Of a DNA stretch of 64,000 nucleotides, positions 47,547 through 59,580 are shown piece after piece (within the stretch, counting starts at the first letter, position 1; the number at the start of each line of letters is the position of its first letter). The stretch comes from Culex pipiens pallens (lineage: Eukaryota > Arthropoda > Insecta > Diptera > Culicidae): contig NC_068938.1 of assembly GCF_016801865.2 (NCBI RefSeq), forward strand, positions 15,906,746 through 15,970,745. The letters run 5' to 3'. A model generated the notes under the pieces. The model was not told the DNA's origin. It was given only the letters and a program-made list of their open reading frames with translations, and made no database searches. Both the position numbers and the translations under genes were made by a program.

Positions 47547-47788
47547 TTTTTTTTAATGTAGTCCATACCTACAACTTTGCCGAAGACACCAAATTCCACG
47601 ACAAATTGATGTAAAATTAAAAAGAGGTAATATTCAATCAATAAATTTATTTTAAATTATTGAGTTGTTTTTCTTTCCTCCCTTTTCAATTAATTGAATT
47701 CCTTGCATTTCCTTGCATGAATTTGGAATCTTAAGAATTGATAACAGACACGAAATTTGATCAATTTTTTTAGGTAAATTATTACAGA

Positions 47789-48026
47789 TACCGTAAACTG
47801 GGGTGACTTTGATAGCCCGGGGTGACTTTGACAGGTTTTTCAAATGCCCGTCAAATAAGTATCTAAACTTTTTGAGAATTTTAAGTATGTAAGCATTAAG
47901 GGATAGCTTATTATCGAACATATATGCAAAAATGTGACTGTTACATTGGATGTATCAAAATTAGTGGCCAAATCAAATTTCTATCAATGTCACCCCGGGC
48001 TATCAAAGTCACCCCAGTTTATGGTA
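47789..48026. mobile_element. 238-bp hairpin MITE
   Basis: The ends TACCGTAAACTGGGGTGACT and its near-complement (AGTCACCCCAGTTTATGGTA) fold back over about 45 bp, including a duplicated GGGGTGACTTTGA motif. The interior is about 140 bp of AT-rich DNA. It may be related to 33040-33149. Confidence 0.82.
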
Positions 48027-48129
48027 TGTTTAATTCTTTGGATGGTTGGAAATATCTTAGTTAATTCAATAAAAGGACGCAACCTTGGGCGTTTTCAAGC
48101 GAGATTACATCCATTTGAAAAATTAGCTC

Positions 48130-48646
48130 ATATCGACGTCGTCGTGCTATCATGTCGCACCCGCCATTTTGACGTTCCGAGAAAAACGCGTTTTAATGTT
48201 TGACCTTGAATAAACAAAAACGAAAGCACGCATTGTAAACAATAACAAACACGTTTTGTTTGGCTGACCATTCTGTGCATTGTCCCGAAGTTTGGTTGAA
48301 GTTGGTTGCTGAAGTCCCGAGTTATAATTAAAAATGTTTACGGTAGTCTAACTTGTACGAGCGTCAAACGCATCCTGACCTGAAATCCCTTTGCCCTTTG
48401 TCGCACTTACATCAATTTTCAGGGAGTGACAAGATAGCACGACAGGATTGAAACTTCTTTTATATGTAGAGTGACAAAAATTTTCGGAGCTTTTTTGGTT
48501 TTCATTGAATATCTCAGGATTGAAATCAAATTTTGGGGATCTGTGAAGGTCAAAAGATGAGGCATTGTGAGCTGCACAAAATGGCGTTCTTAACTCAATT
48601 TGGCCCAAAATGCACGTACGACAAGTTAGCACGATGGCGACGATAT
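48130..48646. mobile_element. 517-bp TIR element
   Basis: The ends ATATCGACGTCGTCGTGCTA and TAGCACGATGGCGACGATAT are imperfect inverted repeats of about 28 bp. The interior is non-coding. Class is uncertain and no target duplication is clear. Confidence 0.65.
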
Positions 48647-51140
48647 ATGTGATTGTAATCATGTTTCATGTATTTTGTAAGTTGAATGAAACATGTAAAA
48701 AATCAAAACTGATTAAAGATTTGAACATTGATTTTTAACAGTTCTTCCTTTTTTATCTAAATTTTCGATAATTCATAGCATCAAAACAACAAACCAACTG
48801 CTTCCCCAATTTTGCGCTTGTTTTAATTAACGACCATTCCGAATGATAATTCCAAGCGATCCAACCCATTTAACTGCAGGTTCGAACACTGAACTCTCTA
48901 CACACCTGCCGATCAAAACTTGCATCTTCACCCTCGGCGCGTCTGCCGCTGTCCGCAGTTAATTAGCATCGATTAGTTCCATTCTGATCGCTGCCACTTG
49001 GAAACCGTTGTTGCCGGAGGAGGGTCCGTATCGAATTTGGATCATTTCCATCCCAGTCACTCTCGAACGGGGGAACGCGGAATAATTTCTCAATCAATGA
49101 AATTAAGCATCACAACAGTTAGGTGGGTTGAACCTCACACAGCATCTGTTCTGATCTGATGAAACGCGAAAATCTGCACGATCTCCCGGCAGAAGGTGCA
49201 ATCATTTCATCTTCCGTTTGCTTCGGGGTGTTCTTGGGATGGGAGGCTGGTTGGTCGGTCAGCTGATGTTTAATGGGGCACTCGCCATAAGTTGAGCAGA
49301 GGCATTAAAGCTGGAAGTAAAACCATTGCTCTGCGGAGTACTTGAAGGTCAAAGACCTGCGCTGGTGTATTACTTTTTATCGGCGGAGAAGATCGATTCG
49401 TTACGTGAGTCCGGTAAGCGGGCGTGGCATCGTGCGTGGTTAATGGCTTCCGTCTGGAGGATTGTTTTTGTTTCAAGTCTTAAAGTACTGAAAATATTGA
49501 GGAAAATTAGCATTCCCTAACGCAATAAAAACTTCCGAAGCGTGTCCGGAGGCCATTTCCCTCCCGAGATTGCCTGTAGGAATAAGGTATTGCACCGTCC
49601 AGGTCACGGTTCTTTGACAACTCTAACGACCTGCTTCGTTCCAGCCGTTGCAGCAAGTCATTGCAGGAACCTTGCTTTCTTCCGGCGGCGGAGGCGTCAC
49701 TGGCGACCCACAGACCCTGAAGTAACGATCATAGCCATTCCATCACCATCACCGAAGCAGAGACAGCGAAGTGAAATTGCCGAGATAATGACCACTCATC
49801 TGCGCCACGGCTGCAGAACTGGTGTACGGTTCCAGTACAGATCCTCCAAATCTCCGGACTGTACCGAAAGCCTCGCGTGACTACCGAACCAACCGATTCC
49901 GTCACATTGGCCAAGTGTTGCACACGAAGCTTAAAATCAACACCAATTAGGAGCTCTTTCGGAGAGCTGTCAAACGGTTGGTTAACCAAATTTTCGTATT
50001 TTCTACTCCAAACACAATTCCGTTCAATTGCGGACACTTTCGAGCCTTCCGTGAAGCTCAGCCCGCGGCCCAGATTGGCGCCCAGTGTTGTTGTAGCAGC
50101 AACAGGTAGGAGTAAGTAATCAGGTTGTATAGCTGAACAACCAACCAACTCACCAACATGACCTTTAGATTGTACATTTCCATCATCATGCACTACTGAG
50201 TGCAACCGCTGCGCTGCTGTTGGTTGCTGCTGACTGGTCCGCGATGGTTTGAGCAGCTGTAAAAGCAACAGTTGCTGATGTTTGCATATGCAAGCACAAG
50301 CAACCAGCTAGTACTACCGTCCGCTATTTTGCACTTTGCTGCACTTACAAGACCAGAGGAGTGATCCAGTGCAGTCCGGTTTTCGTGTATAACCCATATT
50401 GCGGCGAGGGGGCTCAATCTGGGTGCGGACTGATGAAATTCTTGCCCCGTTGGGTAATAAGTTGATCGAGTTTGGTTCACCTACTTCAAGAAAACTAAAA
50501 CATGAGTTTGAAATTACGCGCGCGCTTATCCAAGTCGTCGTGCCACAATTTTAATTGCATCGTGAAGGTTCATTAGCGACACTCACAGGTGTCACTCAAA
50601 AGGGGCTCGCCGAACCCCTGACGAATCATTTATCAACGAGGGCTTTCCACAAAGGTCGCCGCCCAGTTCTGTTACATTGTAAGCTTATCTCAAACCCAGA
50701 AAGTTAAAATACAGCAGCAAAACTGCATACGAACCTCACTAATCCCACCACTTGAAGCATACCCCGCGTGTTCGATTTGAACAACGTCCTTCACCAGGTG
50801 CCACAAAGCCACCACGGTGGGTGTCGATAATAATAGCTTGGAGCTAGGTCGTTAGTTATGGTGAAAGTGCAAAGTGCAGAGACCAAGATGTTGGATTTGG
50901 ACAGCGACTCGCCGTACGCCCGCGCCACGCTTACTAACGACTTTTTTCTGGCCTGGCGACGACGAGAAATTTTTAAATAGGTCGAGTTACCTATTTGAAA
51001 TTATAAATAGTCACAAGAAACTTTTTCGACAGTTGACCAAAATAATCAAAGTTCAAAAGAACATCGTCTTGGGACAAATTCCTCAAAAATTTTCAAAACC
51101 GAAAAATTTCATATTTTATCTCAATCCGTACAAAATTTAA
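48647..51140. other. Mostly single-copy non-coding block
   Basis: GC-balanced from about 48780 to 50960. The 179-residue minus frame (49729-50268) and its plus-strand shadows show no recognisable domain. I cannot exclude an unrecognised exon, but see no paired splice sites. Confidence 0.4.
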
Positions 51141-52260
51141 TTAAAAAAAAATAACGCCTTTTAGGAATAACACATTATTTTTAATATTAAAAAATAACTT
51201 TAAAATGGCTTATTGAAATTTTGGTTTATATTTTTTTATAATAAAATTGCAATTAAATATAGGTCAATTAATTTTCAGATAATACCGTGTATTTTTAAAA
51301 AAATCTTAATTTGCTTTATGGGTATCAAACAAGTTAAATGCATTTTCACTTAATTAGAATGTTTTGTAAAATACATCTTAAACCGCAGCTTACTTGGGGA
51401 CACCGTGGAGATTTTCCCTTGTCCCCTTAAAAAAGTGGAGCATCAACACTTTCCGTCTTTCAAATCCTTTTCCTTGTCTCTGGTACGAAAACATCGAAAA
51501 TGTCAAAATTTTCATAATTCACAATATGGGTATCAAACGAAGCAAAGTTTTACTTGCGTTCCCGCTTCATTATATACTTTTTTGTAACAAACAAAAAAAA
51601 AACATAAAATTCCATATTTGTTGAGAAAATACTGGAATTTTCATAATTCGAATCAAACGAAACGTAGTTTTGCATGTATTTGCGCTTAATTAACTTTTTT
51701 GTGAAATACTAAAAAAAATCACAAAATACCGTAATTTTCATTTAAATTTGAATATATTTGAAAAATGCGGTATTTTGTGAAGATTTGAGTTTTCTACTAA
51801 CAAAACTTTAATAAAGTTAAAATTCATACAAAATTTCACTTCATTTGATACCCATATTGCAAATTATGAAAATTCAAGTATTAAAAAAAAGGTATTTTGA
51901 GAAATTTTAGTATTTAAAAAAATCAGGTGAAAATTTTAAACTAAAAAAAGTTAAAATTCATACACATTTTAACGTTGTTTGATACCCATATTGCAAATTA
52001 TGGAATTTGGAGTATTTTCAAAAACGCTATTTTGATAAAATTTGAGTATATCACAAAAAAAATATTGCAAATTATTTTTCTTTTTGTTGAAAATACGGTA
52101 ATTTGTGAAATATCTGATAAAGCGAAAATGCATACAAAATCTCGCTTATTTTCGGAAAAATACGGTAGTTTGCATGAAAAAAATAGTTTTACACATCCTT
52201 AATCTTTAAAAATTTCACATCACTTGGTTGGATTAAGTCAATTTTAAAAATATATTTTTA
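51141..52260. repeat. AT-rich DNA with diverged repeats
   Basis: GATACCCATATTGCAAATTATG or a close variant recurs near 51848 and 51980, with related copies near 51525. About 51400-51490 is the short dispersed repeat shared with 24786-24895. No gene is visible. Confidence 0.6.
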
Positions 52261-53290
52261 AAAAGTTATTGTCCATTATCGCCGATAGAACTATCGAAAT
52301 AACGATGACGATAGATTATCGTTATCGTCTCGAAAAAAAAACACAATTTCATATTTGGACGTATAATTAAATTTGAACTCAAAAGTACTTCTGTCAATTA
52401 TTAGGTTAATTTTTTTCCGAATAAAAAAAAATGGTGATGGAAACGATTGATTCAATTTCTAAATTTAAAGAAGTTTAATTCGTGTGAAATTTAGAATATT
52501 TTCGGATTTTGAAAATCAGGACTTACATTTCAAATGGCAGCGACTGTATTTGCGATTTGTGAAAATTTTGTAAAGGGATCAAAATTATATTTAAAAAAAA
52601 CGATTGCTAGTGAAAACTAAGCTAAACGTTTTATTTTAAATAGGAACATTCTATTTAAGAAAGGATAGTATTTAAGAGTGCTTCTTTCTAACAAAGTTCT
52701 CTGTTATATAAGTCATGTCTGTAACATAATCCCCTGCACCTTTTCTGAGACGAGCTTCTATAAAATTCATGGTAATTGGTCAACAATTATTACTTTGCAC
52801 CTACCCTCTTCTTGTGCAGTGTTGAAATTTTAGATAAAATATCCAATTAAATTTAAATTCAACTTCAATTCATTATTTAAAGTTATGAAAGCCTATTTTT
52901 ATTTCATGATTTTACACAAGGATCACATTATTCATATTATAAGTAAGCTCTTTGGATGGCAAAATTACCCTTAATTTCTTATGATGAAGTATTACTTTTC
53001 AACACTAGTGCTAAAAACTTTTCAGTACTCAAATGAGTGCTATAATAAACATGTCATAACTGTTATTATTGGTACCGATAGTTGGATCATTTTAACACAA
53101 TAGATTATGATTCTGGTACAAGCCTGAGCATACAGTTTTTTTTAGGAACTAAATTAAAAATAGAAAAACTCAACTATGGGATGGAATGAAGAAATCAACA
53201 CCTCCCTTCATTTTTAGTAAACCCAAGTAATAAATAAAACTCTTTATTTATTCAGCTCTAAAAGTCAATTTTCCCCCAAACTTTTAATTA
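52261..53290. other. AT-rich non-coding DNA
   Basis: 52275-52330 is a dense run of CGATA/TATCG motifs (ACTATCGAAATAACGATGAC and following), like the terminus of a hAT-type element, but no opposite end is clear. 52690-52770 resembles 2185-2270. Confidence 0.45.
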
Positions 53291-54618
53291 CACTCTTCTA
53301 GCCGGTTCATCTGATCTCCTAGATTGAAACACAAAACCCATCAAGATCGAACGCGACACTCGCTCACACCCAACCCATCCGTGACCGAGACCTCTGTGTG
53401 CTGCTGTGTAGCCTTAAGGCTTAAGGGTATGACTCACTCTTCAATACAACTTGTAAGGATACGCGCTATACCTGATCGCTGATCTCCACACGTCAGATAA
53501 GGTGCCCACAACACCAGAAATCCCAAACTTCTCATCTTCTCTGGAAGAGGGCGTCGTCGGATGTGCGATGATTCATTCGCAGAGCGCGTAAATATACATG
53601 AAAACCTGTTATTACGGACGATTGAAGAAGAACTTGAGCAGAAGCGCTTTCTCCCCTTTAGTTTACTTTAAGAGTTTATTCCTGCGAAGTAGTGTTTGTC
53701 CAGCGCAAACTTGGCTTCAGGATTGAATTGTTCCCTTCTGCCAAGATTAAGTCGGCGGGATGAGTCACGTTTCAACGCTACGGACGGTTGTGTGGAATAT
53801 TCCATTCCGTGTTTGTTTGCTCAAGAAATTGCGCGAAAATTACTGCCGGAACGTGTTTGGGCGGGTTCCGAAATGATGATTGATTGCCTTTCCAAAAGGC
53901 AAATTTGACACTCTAACTACAGAATCTGATCGTCAGATTGTCAGACGCCTTCGTGTTGTATTCTCACAGCATTACCATCAATCACCCCGAACAAGAGTTC
54001 TGAGGTGATGGCAGATTAGTTCCCACAAATTGTTCAAAATAGGCGCCCACGTCGCTCAAAGGTCTTGGCAGAGGTCACCACCACCTTCGGCAAGACTTTC
54101 CGGGCAACTAAACAGATTCGCCGGCCAATTAAAATCACATTATTAATCCGACCGACATTGTTTTTGGAAAGCTACCACCGCCACGGTATGATTATCAACT
54201 CCGCGGGCACAGAGTTCATCTCCCGATGGCCGGCCCACTTTCGGAGACCTTGCCACTGCTTTCGCGGCGATGACCTACAACAACCATGCCGGAGAGGCCC
54301 ATCATAACCATCCGGCCGGACAGCCGGGCGTTAAAAAGTGATGAATGTTTAATTTTGCTTAAGTTTCAATTACCCACCTCCGGCAAAATCCGGCAAAGAC
54401 CTCTGAATCGGGTACCCCCTCACTGTGGTCATTTGGATGATTTTTTTTCTCTCTCTTCCATCGAATTCAGGGGTCACGACGAAGCGGCGGCAGCAGATCT
54501 TTAAATCAGTCTCCCTCTGTGCGCTTTTGTTGATGGGATGTCTTCTGTGGTACACCCGCTGTTGGGACCCCTAAAATTACCAGGGTGACCACTTACTTCG
54601 TATTGTACATCTTTTATG
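53291..54618. other. Single-copy non-coding block
   Basis: GC-balanced with short frames on both strands; none has recognisable features. CAGGGTGACCACTTA at 54581-54595 resembles the hAT-like terminus at 62249, as a possible solo end. Confidence 0.4.
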
Positions 54619-54735
54619 ACACACAACCAAAAATCCGATGGTCAAATCGCATGCAAAAGCATTCACATCACCTTCGTCAAAAAAGACACTTAATATTACA
54701 CACTGCATGTACAATTTTAGTAAACAAACAAAAAA

Positions 54736-54810
54736 GTTGCAACCGACGAGAATCAAACCCAGCACCAACAGTACGGACTGGCGCCTTAGCCCGCTCGGCC
54801 ATCAGACCGA
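54736..54810 (-). pseudogene. tRNA-Leu-like Pol III unit, copy B
   Basis: On the minus strand GGTCTGATGGCCGAGCGGGC and GCTAAGGCGCC form the A box/D arm, and GGTTTGATTCTC is a mutated B box. The short anticodon region is the same as in 41741-41813, showing descent from one chimeric ancestor rather than separate captures. Confidence 0.75.
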
Positions 54811-55716
54811 TGAAGAATTGAAAGGATAAACGCAGAGGCGACTCGTCCACCCGTTCAACCTGTTCATTGAACAGGTAGCCGATTTCAAGCGGATATGTTT
54901 TTCATTTATGTGCCGTGGTGCTTTTTAAACCAGCAACATACAATTACGATTTTTGTTTGAATATACGTTAACAAAATCAACGCCCTATGTTCAGCAGCGC
55001 TGCATGCACCGAAAAATCTTTGGTCCGCCACCCTTTACTCTTTACCTCTCTTTACAACCCACCAATACTAAAGCGAGCCAGCCTAGCGGGCCACGCGCAA
55101 ATGCTCGTCATGTTCAACACCGACCCTTTGAACGTCGGGGAAAAAATCTCCATACAGAAAAAAATCAACACATGTAAAGAGCTTCCTATTCATACGCAGC
55201 GGCAGTATCGATGTGTTGGTAAATCTGGTTCAATCTGAGAGCGTGAACTGACAGCATTTTTGGGAGAGAGCGAAATGCCACCCCCAGCCCCCAGCCGACT
55301 TAGCTCGCTCAGCTCTCCAGGGAGCTGCATGCAAAAGGTAAACAAGCCAGCGCGTTGACAGCACGTTGAGAGCATGAATAAATGAGAGAGCGCGAGAGCA
55401 CGACAGATATTGCTCTATATTTGGCGCACTTTTAGGCATCAGGCTGTTTTGCGCAGACTGGTGATGGCTTGTTTTAGAACTGGAATGTTCAACTGCGCGC
55501 GTTGAACCTCTTCTATCTTCTTGGTTACTAGTGGATTCTTGCTCTACTGGAAAGTGATGTAATGTTAAGTTTAGATAGTGTGATTGATAGATTGAATTGA
55601 AACAATTGAAAGAAAAAAGTACTGTGCTTTTTCCAGAATCGGGACACATTAGAAGAATTATGACAGTAGATCAGGGAAGAGATTTAAGCACCTTGTTTTG
55701 CAAAATATCAAAGGTG

Positions 55717-57021
55717 CCCGAGCAGGGGTAAATAACACGGGAATACCAAATTTTGGTATTACTTGGGCAAATAACAGCGACCAAAATGTGCCCTTGGTTG
55801 CCCAGTAATAGATGGTAAAATACCATAAAATCATACCAAAGTCTTGTATGTGGAAGGGCACAACAATACCAAACCATGTTATTCCAAGGGTAAAATAATA
55901 CCTCAAAATATAACCATTTCAATACCAAGTTGAGCTTCTTCTGGATTTTTGAACATTGCTTGAATACCAAAACTTGGTATTGCCATGGTTTTATTTTTAG
56001 GTATTATTTTACCCTTGGAATAACATGGTTTGGTATTGTTGTGCCCTTCCACATACAAGACTTTGGTATGATTTTATGGTATTTTACCATCTATTACTGG
56101 GCAACCAAGGGCACATTTTGGTCGCTGTTTTTTGCCCAAGTAATACCAAAATTTGGTATTTTCATACCATTTTTAGTGCAGCAGTTGCAGTTAGTGAAAA
56201 AACGGAAATGATCCATATGCAACAGCCAAATATACTCACCTGATGATTCCATGTTGTTCTTAGTGATATTCTTCACCACATCGAATGCAATTGTCATTGA
56301 TTCTGAAAAATAATAAGATTGAAAAATAAGTGTTATTGAAATGAAACTGGAATGAAATTCACCGAAATTCAATAATCTGTCGATTGACTCGTTTTTCAAA
56401 GTATTTGGTTATCCCGACTTAGAGAAATTTCAACAATTAAAAAAAAATCTTAGTGGGCATATAAAAAAAAATCAGCTTTAACATTTTTGGGTTTCAAGTC
56501 GTTTTAGCGCAAAATTAATTATCTCGTCAAAATTTATAAAAAAAATCCAATAGTTTCAGAGGAATTTGATGAAACACTTGAATACCAAAATAATACCAAA
56601 ATGTGCCATCCTGACTTAGAAAATTTTCCACAATTTCAAGTCATTTCTTTAGGGGGTATATCAAAAATGTTTAAAATCAAGTTTTAAATTTCCGGTTTTC
56701 AATGAAAGCATTCGCTTTGATACATCATTTTAGCGCAAAATCAATTATCTTGTCAAAATTTGTCAAAATTTTCCCATAGTTTCAGAGGAATTTGATAAAA
56801 TACTGTAATACCACAAGAATACCAAAATTTGGTGTTCGACCATTGACAAATTCTGCAATTTTGCAATATCAAAACAATACCTTAAATTGGTATGATACCA
56901 CATTTTGCTCTTACATAATCCTCAAGACAAATTTTAAAGGGTCCAGGAATACCAAAATTTGGTGTTGATACCAGAGAAAGGTATTATTACGCATTTCCCT
57001 AGTTATTTACCCATGCTCGGG
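55717..57021. mobile_element. Palindromic element rich in ATACCAAAATTTGGTAT
   Basis: The outer ends CCCGAGCAGGGGTAAATAAC and GTTATTTACCCATGCTCGGG are inverted repeats with one mismatch. The left interior holds a long inverted repeat: about 55741-55918 against about 55976-56167, almost identical (for example GTGGAAGGGCACAACAATAC and its complement). ATACCAAAATTTGGTAT-like palindromes recur throughout. No target duplication is clear. It lies within the hAT-like element. Confidence 0.75.
56240..56302 (-). other. Exon-like segment inside transposon DNA
   Basis: On the minus strand ATTTTTCAG precedes 63 bases that end at GTGAGTAT. One frame is open across it, encoding about 21 residues (SMTIAFDVVKNITKNNMESS) with one split codon at each side (phase 1 in, phase 1 out). 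The splice sites are better than expected by chance and the composition is coding-like. It cannot splice directly to the phase-0 donor at 59909. It may be an exon captured by, or surviving from, the mobile element. Confidence 0.4.
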
Positions 57022-57989
57022 ATGCTGTGCTACTGAGTAGATTCAACCATGATCGTTATTTTATTTTTCGGATGGTTCTATTTAAAGCGGATGCAGTCTC
57101 AAAAAGTTTAAGATTTGATGCCATTAAATGCTCCAAAAACGACTGTGTTTGTTGAGACTGTATTCCCGGTTCACTCTAGTTGTATATATTATTATCATAT
57201 ATTGTAGCATGAATTTGTTCTGAAAACATTTTTTCACTGATGCTAAACAAATATTTTAATTATCTCGGATTCATGTCAATATAGTTTTGTTTTTAACATC
57301 AAAAGCCCTTCTGGTTTTTGAATTCCAAAACCATGAGGACATAACAGTGAGTAAATTCAATTCCCTAAAAATTTGACAAAGGATCAAAAGCGATACGACC
57401 TGGTTCTAAAAAGTATAAAGTAAAATGTCAATTTAATTTTTAAATAGTAACCAAGTTAGCTTAAAAAGCCCAACAAACAGTTTTCTTTTGTTAAGGATAT
57501 GTTTTTTTTCTGAACATCCTGATGAATACTTTTAAAATTCAGTATAATATTCAATAACTTCCCTTGAATTTCGATAAGGATGGCAGAGCGATTGCTCTAT
57601 TCTTCCACATTCCTCACGCTAATAATTAAGTCTTAAAAATACATTTTAACGAGATAAAAAAGTCTTAATCATAATTTTAATTAATTATTTGCATAAACAG
57701 AAAATTATAATAGTATAAAAATAATAAAACGTAAAAATAAAAGCCATTGGAAAGAAAAAAGCTTGTAAAAAATGTTTCAACATTGAACAGGTACTTCATT
57801 CGGGCACGAGTCGCCTCTGGATAAACGCATATATGAGCTTGACATTTCGGTCAAGTAGGTTTCCCATAATGGTGGGCTACATATTTCAGGGTGTAATATT
57901 ACATAGAATTTCATAAAATAATGCAAAATTTATTTTACACCCAGGCCTTTTACACGCAGCTGGATTACTTCTTTTTTTTTTTTTTTTGC

Positions 57990-59580
57990 TGTGCAGAAAA
58001 AAATGTCTAATTATTCCTCTGAAAATGTGTCTGGTGTAATGTCCCTTTTTCAATCTAAATGGAGGTAAAATTACATCATAAAAGAGGTAATATTCAACCT
58101 TATTTATTTACACAATTTGTTATTGTGTACATCTTTTATGTCAGAAAAAAATATAATTTAACCAATGAAAATGTGTAGTATTACCACTTTTCTGGTGCAA
58201 CGTTACATTTTCAGTCTAAAATGAGGTAAAAATACATCCTAAAAGAGGTAATATTGAACCTTCCAAAATTACACATTCCAAAATTACACAATTTTTTACT
58301 GTGTACACCTTTTATGTCAGAAAAAAATATAATTTTACCTATGAGTATGTGTTATATTATTATTTTTCTGGTGTAATGTTACAGAGAACAAAAATGATGG
58401 TAATATTCATCAGGAAATGGTGACAGATTTTATGTAAAAAAAAGTGTAATCTTACATCAAAAAATTATGAGTTTTCATCAGTTTCTGATGAATGTTTATC
58501 AGGTTCACATTTTACAAATTTTTTAGGTAATATTACTCAAAAAAGAGTTAATATTCAACCTACCAAATTTTCAACATTCCAAAATTCAACTTTTTTTGCT
58601 GTGTACTTTTTCAGTCTAAAATGAGGTAAAATTACATCATAAAAGAGATATTGAATACCTTTCAAATTGACAAAAAAAAATACTGTGTTCAATTGAAAGA
58701 CTGAATCTCAAAACATTTGACCTAAGAAGTTTTGAAAAAAAAATTAGAAAATATAAAAATAAATATAAAAAATGGTTAGGTTGAATATTACTACAAATTC
58801 GATGTAATTTAATCTCAATTTACGTGAAAATAGTTGAATAACCATAAAAATATGTAAATTTACCTTGAAATTTACACATTTTTCAAGGCAATATTACCCA
58901 TTTTTGTGACCTAAATTTGTTCACATTCCTTGATGAAATATTACCATGAATTTTTTGCTGTCCTACTTCAGAGAAAAATTGTAATGTCATTTAAAAAAAT
59001 TACCATGAATTTTTTGCTGTCCTACTTCAGAGAAAAATTGTAATGTCATTTAAAAAAAAATATCTTTTAATTTATTATTGCTACTTTTCACATCAATTGA
59101 AGTAATTTTTTACCTTATAAAGTTAATCTTTTTTTACTGTCTACGCCACCGAATGTTACACAGCAATAAAAGTTAAATTTTGGAAGGTTAATGAAAATGA
59201 TGGTTGAATATTCGATGTAATTTTACCACAATTAGTGTGGAATATGTAAAATTACACATAAACTTATGGGAATTTCTAACACAAAATCTGCCACCATTCC
59301 CAGATGTATTTTTACCATTATTTTATTACTGTGTACTCCTTTACCAAAAAAAAATGTTTAAAGGTTGAAAATTACCTGTTTAAAATGTAATTTCACCTCA
59401 ATTTATGTGGAAAAAATATCAATAAATATAAAAAAGATGTAAATTTACACAGCTTTTGGAGAAATGTTGGCATCTGGCAAAATGTGTAATTTTGCATCTG
59501 AAATTGTGTGAAAATACATGTTTTGCGTAATTTCACCTGATCCACAAAAAATCAAGTAATATTACATTGAAAAAGAGGCA
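57990..59580. repeat. Cluster of related short AT-rich repeats
   Basis: A unit of about 150-200 bp recurs with start points near 57988, 58129, 58308 and 58600. It contains CTGTGTACA(C/T)CTTTTATGTC, TTTTCAGTCTAAAATGAGGT and AAAAGAGGTAATATT. Related CACAGCA/TGCTGTGT ends continue to about 59335. This looks like MITE copies that inserted in or beside each other. No gene is seen. Confidence 0.65.
58941..59058 (+). repeat. Exact 59-bp tandem duplication
   Basis: Two head-to-tail copies starting TTACCATGAATTTTTTGCTG at 58941 and 59000, identical apart from the final A run. This suggests a recent slippage-type event or an assembly duplication. Confidence 0.85.

Larger units (their letters stand above)
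45560..47620. mobile_element. Imperfect foldback element, right arm interrupted
   Basis: The left arm (about 45560-46110) and right arm (about 46450-46796 plus 47547-47620) are inverted copies sharing TTTACCGTGTATCATTTTT, AAATCAAGTTTTAG and the segment around AACTTTGCCGAAGACACCAAAT. The element at 46797-47546 splits the right arm within a T run. A single-arm relative is at 4450-5040. No gene is present. Confidence 0.75.
54833..57819. mobile_element. hAT-like element, 2987 bp, non-autonomous
   Basis: The termini CAGAGGCGACTCGT and ACGAGTCGCCTCTG are a perfect 14-bp inverted repeat. A perfect 8-bp target duplication GATAAACG flanks it (54825-54832, 57820-57827), as in hAT elements. A short palindrome (CCTGTTCATTGAACAGG) lies near the left end and its half GAACAGGT near the right. 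No transposase domain is seen; a 139-residue minus frame (55230-55649) is unrecognised. It contains the palindromic element 55717-57021 and the exon-like segment 56240-56302. Confidence 0.85.
54619..57996. mobile_element. TIR element with tRNA-like promoter, copy B, interrupted
   Basis: Left part 54619-54832 and right part 57820-57996 are the two halves of an inverted copy of 41572-41929. The right end is TTTGCTGTGC after a long T run. The 2987-bp insertion at 54833-57819 splits it exactly at GATAAACG, and copy A shows the uninterrupted site (AATAAACGCATATATG in this orientation). Confidence 0.82.

Noticed and set aside
49729..50268. 179-residue minus frame as a gene
   Set aside because: No recognisable domain or paired splice sites, and several overlapping frames on the other strand.
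50470..50500. Minus-strand AG/GTGAAC junction as a third ratchet point
   Set aside because: The pyrimidine tract is interrupted by purines just before the AG and the donor is poor compared with 44561 and 29093.
56240..56302. Exon-like segment as the next exon after 59909
   Set aside because: Its only open frame needs a phase-1 acceptor, while the 59909 donor is phase 0, so direct splicing would break the frame.
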